DNA of 25,074 nucleotides from Acidobacteriaceae bacterium (lineage in GTDB: Bacteria > Acidobacteriota > Terriglobia > Terriglobales > Acidobacteriaceae). Each line of letters starts with the position of its first letter. The first letter of the stretch is position 1. The position numbers and the translations under genes are program-made. The stretch is from positions 1 through 25,074 of the forward strand of contig DAHUXF010000005.1 in NCBI GenBank assembly GCA_027307295.1, read 5' to 3'. Below, piece by piece: positions 7,626 through 14,779 of this stretch. The notes below the pieces were generated by a model. That model saw only the letters and a list, made by a program, of their open reading frames with translations, had not been told where the DNA came from and searched no databases.

Positions 7626-8093
7626 ATGGACTGGCGTTCCCATGCGCGGACCACCGGCACAGCGCTCAAGAACTGGTTTATCGCGCAATGCTATGACTCT
7701 CTGGCCGTGGCCCTTCTCTGGCTGGCCGGCCTGCTAATGATTGGGATTCGCTGGGCCCCACTGTGGGCGGTTCTTGCCGGTATGCTCCAGTTCATTCCCA
7801 ATTTCGGGATCATGATCTCACTCATCGGGCCGGCGCTGGTTGGCGCATTGAGCCATGACCACATACGTTTTTTCTATGTGTTGATCCTGTTCGCGGTGAT
7901 TATGATCGTCGACGGCCTTTTCCTTCAGCCCTATCTGATGAAGCGCACAGCCAAGGTGCCGTTCTGGGTAGCATTGATCGCGCCCATCATCCTGGGCATC
8001 ATCATTCCGTTCTGGGGAGTGCTGCTTGCGCCTCCCCTTCTGGCAGTGATTTATGCGTTTCGAAACAAACATGCGGTCCAGAACACGCCATGA
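7626..8093 (+). CDS. Short AI-2E/PerM-like membrane protein
   Basis: Integral membrane protein of 155 residues matching only the C-terminal half of the AI-2E/PerM (UPF0118) family, whose full members are about 340-370 residues. Visible segments are a hydrophobic helix near 28-45, the family-like MLQFIPNFGIMISLIGPALVG (about 53-73), a helix near 82-97, the loop DGLFLQPYLMKRTAKVPFW (about 98-116), and a final hydrophobic stretch to about 146. No frame continuing the missing N-terminal half is found upstream in 7343-7625. Either a short family variant or an old truncation remains possible. The gene converges with the haloperoxidase gene, with 18 bases between them. Transport substrate is unknown. 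Confidence 0.72.
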   Translation: MDWRSHARTTGTALKNWFIAQCYDSLAVALLWLAGLLMIGIRWAPLWAVLAGMLQFIPNFGIMISLIGPALVGALSHDHIRFFYVLILFAVIMIVDGLFLQPYLMKRTAKVPFWVALIAPIILGIIIPFWGVLLAPPLLAVIYAFRNKHAVQNTP

Positions 8094-8111
8094 CGTATTT
8101 ACCCCAGCAGT

Positions 8112-9665
8112 CTAAAGTCCGTTGATAAACGTCAGCGCCTTGTTCCACGCTTGCTCACCTACCTGCCGGCCCATAGTCCTTCCCGCCAGATCACCCGGTG
8201 CAAAGTGAATGCCTCCGAAACGCCGGGAAAGTGCGGCCTCGTCGGCAGCGCTGGAAAACGTAGGCCAGGAGAGCAGGATGTCCTGGGAAGGAGTTATGCC
8301 GGGTTCGATGTTTGAATTTCCTTTTAGCACCTTAGTTGAATCACCAAAGTTGTCACTGCCGGTAAACCGGAACAGTACCTGCGCCGCCGCAGCGCTGAAC
8401 GTGCTATGTCCTGAAACATATTCAGGAAAGTTGGGCGTGATAACGATATTGCGCTGGTAGGGCAGCCAGGTTGCGCCGTCAATCATTCTCGTTCCCAGGC
8501 CCGGACCGGCCCACGCCTGTATCTGCTGGCCTGCGAACAGGAAGTGCGTGGCGGTAATGGGCCGTACGGAATCATAAAAGCGTTTGGCGTCCCATGCGGC
8601 AATGCCGGCGTCAAAAACAGCATTGCCCAACGCAAAAAACATCTTCACGTCGTCATCCAGCGTATGGTGATCGCGGGAAGAAACGAACTGCGCAAACAGG
8701 AACCAATGGCCGGGCGGGGTTTCTGACGCAGGACCATCCGCCCAGTATTCCGCCATGACTTTTTGCTGATCGGTCAAGCCTGCACTGATCGTCAACAATT
8801 CATTGACCTCTGCCTTGTACGCATCTGGAGTGGAGAAGAATGAAGGTGGCGGACCAGGCCGAAATTGCGAACCGCTGGTCATTGCGAACGGAGTGACACG
8901 TCCCCAAAATGGAGTATTGAAGGCCGTAACAGCTGGCTCCAAGAATCCGCCCTGCCCGTCCGGAATATGAAGAGGCTGCCAGTGGTCAGGATTGTTAATG
9001 TGGTCTGGATCATTGAGTGGCGCGTAACCACTGGAATCGGTGTAAATCCCGGGATGCAGGTCGCCCAATTGATTTGAGCCGTCGTGATGGCGGAATGCCA
9101 ATACAGACGCAGCCGCCAGGTTCCCTATCCCGCTGGGAGTTGTGGGATCGTTGCTGTTATCGTCAGGATCAAAACCCAGCGTCAACATTTCACTCCTGAA
9201 TCTGAATAGCTGGTCAGGAAAGAGATCGGCCAGGCACCGGTAGGCGGCAAAGCTGATGGCCTTGGTCTTATTGTCGTCAGTGCGCTCGCCCGGCGGACGC
9301 CGCAATGTGCCACCCAGAACTGTAGCGTTGGCTTTGTCATCAAAAGCCGCCCAAGCGTCAAATACACAGGTTTGCGTAATGGCCAATGTTCTGGAAATTA
9401 CCGTGGGAAAAGGCTTAACGCACTTGGCGGGATTGGTGAAGCCAGGCCGGCACTGCTGCAATGTCCTGACCGCAGTCAGATTCATATTGTTCCAAGCCAC
9501 TACTGCATTTGTAACCGAGCCATTCCCAGTGTTCGAGCCGATATTGATGGCGCCGCCATTACCGTTTTTTCCGCATCCTGCCAGCAGCAGGCAGACAAAA
9601 ACAGCAGATTGCAACTTGCATACCCGACTGGTCCATAAACTTACATTCGTACGTGACATTGCCAC
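8112..9665 (-). CDS. Vanadium-dependent haloperoxidase/PAP2-family lipoprotein
   Basis: Secreted, lipid-anchored member of the vanadium haloperoxidase/acid phosphatase superfamily, 517 residues from GTG. The signal ends in LLAG-C with lipid-attached C31, followed by a Gly/Asn-rich linker. The anion-binding motifs are complete and in order: K361-x6-R368-P369 (KRFYDSVRP), S418-G419-H420 (VSGHSTFSAAA), and S480-R481-x5-H487 (SRRFGGIH) with D492. The family oxidises halides with peroxide or hydrolyses phosphomonoesters; which applies cannot be told from these motifs. GTG at 9665 is 5 bases after ggagg; ATG at 9659 is the alternative and would remove two residues. It is followed upstream by another - strand envelope gene after about 110 bases. 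Confidence 0.88.
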   Translation of the reverse strand: MAMSRTNVSLWTSRVCKLQSAVFVCLLLAGCGKNGNGGAINIGSNTGNGSVTNAVVAWNNMNLTAVRTLQQCRPGFTNPAKCVKPFPTVISRTLAITQTCVFDAWAAFDDKANATVLGGTLRRPPGERTDDNKTKAISFAAYRCLADLFPDQLFRFRSEMLTLGFDPDDNSNDPTTPSGIGNLAAASVLAFRHHDGSNQLGDLHPGIYTDSSGYAPLNDPDHINNPDHWQPLHIPDGQGGFLEPAVTAFNTPFWGRVTPFAMTSGSQFRPGPPPSFFSTPDAYKAEVNELLTISAGLTDQQKVMAEYWADGPASETPPGHWFLFAQFVSSRDHHTLDDDVKMFFALGNAVFDAGIAAWDAKRFYDSVRPITATHFLFAGQQIQAWAGPGLGTRMIDGATWLPYQRNIVITPNFPEYVSGHSTFSAAAAQVLFRFTGSDNFGDSTKVLKGNSNIEPGITPSQDILLSWPTFSSAADEAALSRRFGGIHFAPGDLAGRTMGRQVGEQAWNKALTFINGL

Positions 9666-9775
9666 CTAATCCTCCAAATCTTAAATTTTTAGTTTTGTCT
9701 CCGATGGTTCTCGCTGTGTCTACCGCGGCCAGCGCGCTTCACCCTATTCATGCGCCGCTACCGGCAAATCCTGAT

Positions 9776-12253
9776 TTAAAGATGAAACGTGTAACCAAGC
9801 TTTACAAAGACCGTGCGGCATCGTGACGTCAAACTTTGTCCCGCCAGTCCCGTGGGACTGCCCTGGAAGCCAGCTGGGCCAACCGAAGCATCGGTGGTAC
9901 ACGATGCTGCATTCTGCGGATGGTTAGGGTCGTCGATTGGGTGCGTTGCATCAAAGAAGCGCGCCGCCTTAGGACCTACAAATGAATCGTTGTAGCCGAG
10001 AATGAATGAGAACTGCGGCTTAAATCTGTAGGTAAAAAGAAAGAACGAATTCAGCGCATGGTTGCTGCGGAGCACCGGAATCACATACTGGTGCGGATCG
10101 CGGATCACGTAGCTGTATTGCAAAATCGAGGTAATATCAACTTTTCGTGAAAAATAATACTGGGTGTTCACTCGCCCAATCTGCGCATGGTAGACCTCAA
10201 GGCCGTTGTCTTTGCGTTCCAGCCTCTCATGCGATGTGTCAATGGTGAATGAGAGCTGCGATGTGGGCCGCACAACACCGCCAAATCCCAGAGAATAACC
10301 GCGCCCACGCCGCACGTTCACCAGGTCAACCAGATCGCCAACAATAAACGTGGCATTCAAAGGAAGAAGCCATTTACAGGGACGAGCCTGCAATTCTCCG
10401 ATGATCCTTTTCTGGTCGTCAAAATGAACACCGCTAATCGTCTCGGTACTGAAAGCGCCATGCAGGCGAACATCGATCTGGCCCCGCGTCACGCCCATGA
10501 TTCCGGGCAGGAACGTTCGTTCCATCAGGATTCCATTGTGGTTATAAGAATTGACAAAGCGGAACGCAGGCCCCAGGCGCACGATGGCGGGATTGCTCTC
10601 CGGTATCCACTGCACAGTGCCGGAAGTATCCACTGTGCGAAGGTCGGTCTGCTGCACAAAGCCAAGGTCTGACCGGAAGTCGCGCCCTATATCGGAATAT
10701 CCGGCCTGGAAATCATAGAAGCCGCCACGTGTGTCAGCCTGAATATTGAAGGCATCGCCGGTAACGCCGCGTCCGGCAAGCGCAGCCAGCAGCTCAGGCG
10801 AGCCCAGCGCGTCCGCATCGGAGTGTGCATATTGTCCGGTGATATCGAGATGAGAAAAGGGGCGCAGCAAAACGTCAGTGGAGGCAACCATGCTGTGTCC
10901 GCCGCCGGATTGCATATCTGCGAGGGAAAAACCCAGTGTTGAATTTTTCAGGAAGTTCAGGCTGTAACGCGCTACAGTATCAACGCTCTCTCCGGGCAAC
11001 TGGAAAACAGAAGAACCGTTCGCATTGGGCACAACGATGGTGGGGAGCTCGTCCGTCGCCCACAGTACCGACAATTGGCCATTTCCAAATTGTTGTGTTG
11101 CCTTCGCTGCCGCCAACGGCTTGGCGATGGAGCGGCTATAAAACAAGTTCAGCGGCTGGCCACTGCTGCCACCGGCAATCCCCGCCGGCCCGTCAAATGC
11201 AAAGCCGCTGGGCATGCCCGGCGCATGGAATGTGTCATTGGTGTCCTGGAAGAATGGACGCCGCTCCGGAAAGAACAGAACAAAACGGTTATTGATGGCC
11301 AACTGGTTCACATCGGCTTCAACCTGGCTGAAGTCAGGGTTTGCCGTGAATTCAATCGTAGTCCTGGGAGACGGCCCCCATTTAAGGAAGACGTCCGGGT
11401 CTGCTCCGATGTTTGTATGGTTTTGCAGTTGTAATGGCCGGTCTGTGCGATGAAAGGTCAAAGAGGATTGAATAGAAAAATTGTCAAGAGACGCATGTTC
11501 AGAACCGCGAATATTTTCCATTCCTTCAAGAGCTTGAAACTGACAGATCAGGCATGGATTCCTGTAGTCCATCTTGAAATTGATTATTTCTACCCTGCCT
11601 CGTTCCCTGGGCCACATACGGATCAACATGAATTTCCAGTCCTGTACCGGCCTTGCGGCATACAGCATGTTCGTCAGCGGTATGCTGGCTTGAATAATGT
11701 ATCCGTCTTCGGTGACGCGGCCGGCGCTGGTCCACTTACCGTCCCACGTGATGTCGTCATTCTGCCCTTCTGTCCGAACTGCGTCCATCTGCACGCCGCG
11801 AGGGTTTACCGTAAATTCATACGCGTGCCGGCCATCGCCGAACGTGTCGACATAAATCCCGGCGTAATCATCAAAGAGAAGCTTGTCGCGTTCCGTGAGA
11901 TTGGCCCTGATTGCGCCGGGGGTGGGATCAAAGCACCGAAAGGCGAAGTACAGATTGTCCGAGTCATATCCCAGGTAGGCCACAGTCTTTACCGGCGGGG
12001 CAGCGTTGCCCAGCGGCTCTACTTCAAAGAACTCTGCTGGAACCTGTGCATCAGCCCATTCCGGCCCTAGCTTACCGTCGATGGCCGGAGGAGTTGCAAA
12101 CCGCTTGATGTGTACGGATTGTTTCGTCCAGATGGCCGGCTTTTCGTTGTCTCTGGCTATCGCTTTGCCTGAAAAAATCAACTGTGCGGCCAAGCATAGG
12201 AGAAAGGACAAAGAGAACGTCAGGCCCCATCTTCGTATTGAAGTCATGCTCAT
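9776..12253 (-). CDS. CBM9-like/DUF5916 outer-membrane beta-barrel protein
   Basis: Large exported protein of 825 residues. The start is the ATG at 12253: ggagg lies 7 bases upstream and a clean Sec signal peptide (hydrophobic FSLSFLLCLAAQLIF, cleavage near AIA-RD) begins there. The frame is open to 12382, but those 43 extra residues are not signal-like. An N-terminal carbohydrate-binding-family-9-like domain spans roughly residues 45-235 (DGKLGPEWADA, YIIQASIPLTNM). The remainder is DUF5916-like: beta-rich, with the conserved FFPERRPFFQD segment and alternating hydrophobic strands. It ends in an aromatic/hydrophobic terminus (KLGYTFHL), as in outer-membrane barrels. Function is unknown in the family. 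Substrate binding or uptake at the outer membrane is a guess. Confidence 0.85.
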   Translation of the reverse strand: MSMTSIRRWGLTFSLSFLLCLAAQLIFSGKAIARDNEKPAIWTKQSVHIKRFATPPAIDGKLGPEWADAQVPAEFFEVEPLGNAAPPVKTVAYLGYDSDNLYFAFRCFDPTPGAIRANLTERDKLLFDDYAGIYVDTFGDGRHAYEFTVNPRGVQMDAVRTEGQNDDITWDGKWTSAGRVTEDGYIIQASIPLTNMLYAARPVQDWKFMLIRMWPRERGRVEIINFKMDYRNPCLICQFQALEGMENIRGSEHASLDNFSIQSSLTFHRTDRPLQLQNHTNIGADPDVFLKWGPSPRTTIEFTANPDFSQVEADVNQLAINNRFVLFFPERRPFFQDTNDTFHAPGMPSGFAFDGPAGIAGGSSGQPLNLFYSRSIAKPLAAAKATQQFGNGQLSVLWATDELPTIVVPNANGSSVFQLPGESVDTVARYSLNFLKNSTLGFSLADMQSGGGHSMVASTDVLLRPFSHLDITGQYAHSDADALGSPELLAALAGRGVTGDAFNIQADTRGGFYDFQAGYSDIGRDFRSDLGFVQQTDLRTVDTSGTVQWIPESNPAIVRLGPAFRFVNSYNHNGILMERTFLPGIMGVTRGQIDVRLHGAFSTETISGVHFDDQKRIIGELQARPCKWLLPLNATFIVGDLVDLVNVRRGRGYSLGFGGVVRPTSQLSFTIDTSHERLERKDNGLEVYHAQIGRVNTQYYFSRKVDITSILQYSYVIRDPHQYVIPVLRSNHALNSFFLFTYRFKPQFSFILGYNDSFVGPKAARFFDATHPIDDPNHPQNAASCTTDASVGPAGFQGSPTGLAGQSLTSRCRTVFVKLGYTFHL

Positions 12254-12729
12254 GGCTTTTCCTCCACAAATTCTTGAAGAACGATGTGATTGCGTGTACT
12301 GAGAGGGAACGGCGCAGCTTGCAAGCCAGCGCAGGTAACAAATCGTGACGCGATGAATGTATGAAACGGACGCGCGCGCCACAATAACATGAAAGAATTA
12401 ACCAGTTCTAATTAGCGGGTGGCATGTGTTCACGGAACTGCGCCCTGCGTGGGAAATGAAGAGGGCCAAGAAAGAGAAGTCTGCGTTAATGTTTTATCGC
12501 TGAATTGCCGGAGGGCCGCCCCGTTGTTTACGCCAAGGCGTGGAGACGGGAAAAAGCGCCTGGCAGTAAATACCGTGTCTGCACGGGCGTTGCTGACATC
12601 ACCGCTCGCATTCTTCGAGTTTCATCGACACGCCAACGTGTTATAATTTACTTTGTTTTCTTACGCTTGTTAGCGTCTGCCGTAATTCCTTATCGGCTAT
12701 TAAATCTTTGAATCCTTGAGGTTATCCGT
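12254..12729. other. Divergent intergenic region between the DUF5916 gene and yebC
   Basis: No credible gene is seen. It must hold promoters in both directions. An inverted repeat, aatta-N8-taatt (12396-12413), may be a binding site. A TATAAT for yebC lies at 12642. Confidence 0.4.
12642..12647 (+). promoter_or_regulatory. -10 box of the yebC promoter
   Basis: Consensus TATAAT, 82 bases before the yebC ATG. A weak TTTCAT sits 16 bases upstream as a possible -35. This would give a leader of about 75 bases; I see no obvious structure in it. Confidence 0.45.
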
Positions 12730-13479
12730 ATGTCCGGCCACTCAAAATGGGCCACAATTAAGCACAAGAAGGGCGCACTGGACGCCAAGCGCGGCAAGAT
12801 CTTTACCCGCCTGATTAAGGAAATCACCATGGCCGCCAAAAGCGGCGGAGGCGATCCTGAAGGCAATCCACGCCTGCGTACAGCCGTGGCCGCTGCTAAG
12901 GCGGAAAATATGCCCGCTGACAACATCAAACGCGCAATTCAGCGCGGTACCGGCGAACTGGAAGGCGTCAACTATGAAGAAATTACCTTCGAAGGTTATG
13001 GCCCGGGCGGCGTTGCGCTGCTGGTGGATGTAACCACTGACAATCGCAACCGCACCGTCAGCGAGATTCGCCATACATTTACCAAAAATGGCGGCAACCT
13101 GGGTGAAGCCGGCTCTGTTGCATGGATGTTCCACAAGAAAGGCCAGATCGCGGTGCCAAAATCGGCAGCCAAAGAGGACGATCTTATGAACATCGTGCTG
13201 GAATCCGGCGGGGACGATCTGAACGATGACGGCGATAACTGGGAAATCCTCACTGCTCCGAATGCCTATGAAGCTGTCCTTGAAGCCGTCAAGAAAGCCG
13301 GATACGAGGTAGTCCACTCGGCATTGGGCATGGTGCCGCAGAACTACATTAAGCTGGAAGGCGCAGCGGCCAATCAGATGATCCGTCTTCTGGAAGCCAT
13401 TGAAGACTCTGACGACGTGCAGAACGTATACTCAAACTTTGATGTTGATCAGGCACAGCTTGAAGCTGTTGCAGGATAA
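12730..13479 (+). CDS. yebC: YebC/PmpR-family translation/DNA-binding factor
   Basis: Conserved cytoplasmic protein of 249 residues with the unmistakable N-terminus MSGHSKWATIKHKKGALDAK and the internal GYGPGGVALLV and NGGNLGEAGSVAWMF blocks. The three-domain fold spans the whole length. The family was first described as transcriptional regulators (PmpR). More recent work assigns YebC-type proteins a role in helping ribosomes through proline-rich or stalled sequences. gagg about 9 bases upstream supports the start. It is a single-gene unit here, with its own promoter and a terminator after the stop; the common ruvC neighbourhood is absent. Confidence 0.96.
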   Translation: MSGHSKWATIKHKKGALDAKRGKIFTRLIKEITMAAKSGGGDPEGNPRLRTAVAAAKAENMPADNIKRAIQRGTGELEGVNYEEITFEGYGPGGVALLVDVTTDNRNRTVSEIRHTFTKNGGNLGEAGSVAWMFHKKGQIAVPKSAAKEDDLMNIVLESGGDDLNDDGDNWEILTAPNAYEAVLEAVKKAGYEVVHSALGMVPQNYIKLEGAAANQMIRLLEAIEDSDDVQNVYSNFDVDQAQLEAVAG

Positions 13480-13509
13480 AGGCTTAAAGGTAATTTTCCT
13501 CGCAGAACC

Positions 13510-13540
13510 GGCCCCATAGTCTTAACCTATGGGGCCAGCT
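13510..13540 (+). terminator. Intrinsic terminator after yebC
   Basis: A perfect 10-bp stem, ggccccatag/ctatggggcc (13510-13519 and 13527-13536), with a 7-base loop, is followed by agctatttt. It is 30 bases after the yebC stop and isolates the attenuator leader downstream. Confidence 0.8.
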
Positions 13541-13561
13541 ATTTTGAGATTGAAGTAGTTG

Positions 13562-13591
13562 TTGACGGTTGCACCAGGCTGCGTGTAGCAT
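13562..13591 (+). promoter_or_regulatory. Promoter of the cysteine leader
   Basis: TTGACG (13562-13567) is followed after 18 bases by TAGCAT (13586-13591). Transcription from about 13598 would start 6-8 bases before the leader-peptide ATG, leaving no room for a Shine-Dalgarno. The leader peptide would then be read from a nearly leaderless mRNA. Confidence 0.45.
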
Positions 13592-13604
13592 CTAAAAGTC
13601 TTAC

Positions 13605-13709
13605 ATGAAGAGTTTATTGATCAATCCGGCGTTCGCCCGCAACATGGCCATGTGTTGCTGTATGTGTACGTGTACACGCGAGCGGCCGGTGCTGAGCAAT
13701 TTTTCTTAG
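13605..13709 (+). CDS. Cysteine-rich leader peptide (34 aa), attenuator sensor
   Basis: Short ORF, ATG at 13605 and TAG at 13707. Its middle reads NMAMCCCMCTCTRERP, so residues 17, 18, 19, 21 and 23 are cysteine: five Cys codons (TGT, TGC, TGT, TGT, TGT) within seven codons (13653-13673). Cysteine is normally rare, and such a run just before a terminator is the mark of an amino-acid-sensing leader peptide. No ribosome binding site is seen; the likely promoter puts the transcript start only a few bases upstream. The codons after the run (13680-13687) encode RERP and double as the antiterminator arm. The peptide itself probably has no function beyond being translated. No homologue is named from memory. 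Confidence 0.8.
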   Translation: MKSLLINPAFARNMAMCCCMCTCTRERPVLSNFS

Positions 13710-13741
13710 ATTCAAACTCAGATTCAACGCCGGGGCCGCTC
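13680..13741 (+). promoter_or_regulatory. Antiterminator of the cysteine attenuator
   Basis: gagcggcc at 13680-13687, directly after the Cys codons, is complementary over 8 bp to ggccgctc at 13734-13741, the 5' arm of the terminator. The same segment is a near copy of the terminator's 3' arm (gagcggccc, 13747-13755). A second helix inside it, ctgag (13692-13696) with ctcag (13717-13721), would strengthen the alternative fold. The two folds exclude each other. Confidence 0.7.
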
Positions 13742-13759
13742 ACAACGAGCGGCCCTTTT
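13733..13759 (+). terminator. Attenuator terminator before the ATP-grasp gene
   Basis: A perfect 9-bp GC-rich stem, gggccgctc/gagcggccc, with loop acaac, is followed by tttt and then gctttt. It lies 24 bases after the leader-peptide stop and about 50 bases before the ATP-grasp ATG, so read-through is needed to express the genes downstream. Confidence 0.85.
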
Positions 13760-13810
13760 GCTTTTCAGGCTGCTCACGGGACCAGTCAGCTCCGCGGAAA
13801 GAAGGAAGGA

Positions 13811-14779
13811 ATGCCAAACAAGTTGAAACAGCCAATTGCAATTTACTATGAGCATCCACACTGGTTTGTGCCCCTTTTCAAGGAATTGGAGAAACGCGGA
13901 GTGCCTTTCGTCCGCATTGATGCCGCGCAGCACCACTTCAATCCTGCCCAGTTGAACGGAGAAGGCGGATACTCCCTGGTCTTCAATCGCATGAGCCCGT
14001 CGGCGTACCGTCGGGGCCATGGCCAGGCCATCTTCTACACGCTCTATTATCTTGACCATCTGGAGCAACGAGGGAAACGCATCGTCAATGGGCAGAAGGC
14101 CTTTCGTTATGAAACGTCCAAGGCGCTGCAACTTTCCCTGCTGGAATCGCTGGGACTTCCCTATCCCAAAAGCCGCGTGATCAATAACCAGGCAGACGCT
14201 GTGTCCGCATCGGACGGCTTGCGCTTCCCGATTGTGGTCAAGCCGAATATCGGCGGCAGCGGCGCCGGTGTGATTCGGTTCAATACCCGTGAAGAACTGG
14301 AAGCCGCAGCCCAGGCCGGCACACTTGATCTGGGCCTGGATTCAACGGCGCTGGTACAGGAATTTATTCCCGCGCGCGGCGGACACATTGTAAGAGTGGA
14401 AGTGGTGGGCACAAAATTCCTTTACGGCATCAAGGTACACCTCACCGGAGAAACATTTGATCTTTGCCCGGCGGATATCTGCAAAACCACGGGCGGCCAG
14501 GAGTTGGCGCGGGCGGCCTGCCCGGTGGATGCTCCCAAAACCGGATTGCGCGTGGAAGGCTTTACACCCTCGGATGACATCATCAAGTCCGTGGAGCGCA
14601 TTATGCAGGAAGCCCACATTGAAGTAGGCGGAGTCGAATACATTATCGACGACCGCGACGGCAAGCTCTATTTCTACGACATCAACGCTCTTTCCAATTT
14701 TGTTGCGGACGGCCCTAAGGTTGTGGGCTTTGATCCCTTTGTGCGGTTGGTTGACTTTCTGGAAAAGGAGGCCGCGTGA
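13811..14779 (+). CDS. RimK/glutathione-synthetase-like ATP-grasp ligase
   Basis: ATP-grasp enzyme of 322 residues, expected to join a carboxylate to an amine or thiol through an acyl phosphate. ATP-binding elements are FPIVVKPNIGGSGAG (139-153, K144 and the glycine loop) and the hinge ALVQEFIP (E184). Mg-binding residues lie in YFYDINALSN (D290, N292). The N-terminal 110 residues form the preATP-grasp region. I place the start at 13811, where gaaggaagga directly precedes the ATG; the longer frame from 13652 runs through the attenuator hairpin. The stop overlaps the next ATG by one base (TGATG), so it is translationally coupled to the monooxygenase. The cysteine attenuator upstream implies a sulfur-related role, such as making or breaking down a thiol compound. 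The substrate is unknown. Confidence 0.85.
   Translation: MPNKLKQPIAIYYEHPHWFVPLFKELEKRGVPFVRIDAAQHHFNPAQLNGEGGYSLVFNRMSPSAYRRGHGQAIFYTLYYLDHLEQRGKRIVNGQKAFRYETSKALQLSLLESLGLPYPKSRVINNQADAVSASDGLRFPIVVKPNIGGSGAGVIRFNTREELEAAAQAGTLDLGLDSTALVQEFIPARGGHIVRVEVVGTKFLYGIKVHLTGETFDLCPADICKTTGGQELARAACPVDAPKTGLRVEGFTPSDDIIKSVERIMQEAHIEVGGVEYIIDDRDGKLYFYDINALSNFVADGPKVVGFDPFVRLVDFLEKEAA

Noticed and set aside
7386..7688. A 100-codon - strand frame between purQ and the AI-2E-like gene
   Set aside because: No ribosome binding site, no recognisable domain, and it overlaps the start of the AI-2E-like gene.
12254..12382. Extended N-terminus of the DUF5916 protein
   Set aside because: The ATG at 12253 has ggagg at the right distance and starts a proper signal peptide; the extra 43 residues would bury that signal.
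13598..13760. SAM riboswitch or T-box in the ATP-grasp leader
   Set aside because: I see no SAM-I core or T-box sequence, and the translated Cys-rich ORF overlapping the antiterminator arm explains the leader better.
13652..13810. Extended start of the ATP-grasp protein at the ATG at 13652
   Set aside because: The extension runs through the terminator hairpin, has no ribosome binding site and no family similarity, whereas the ATG at 13811 has gaaggaagga directly upstream.
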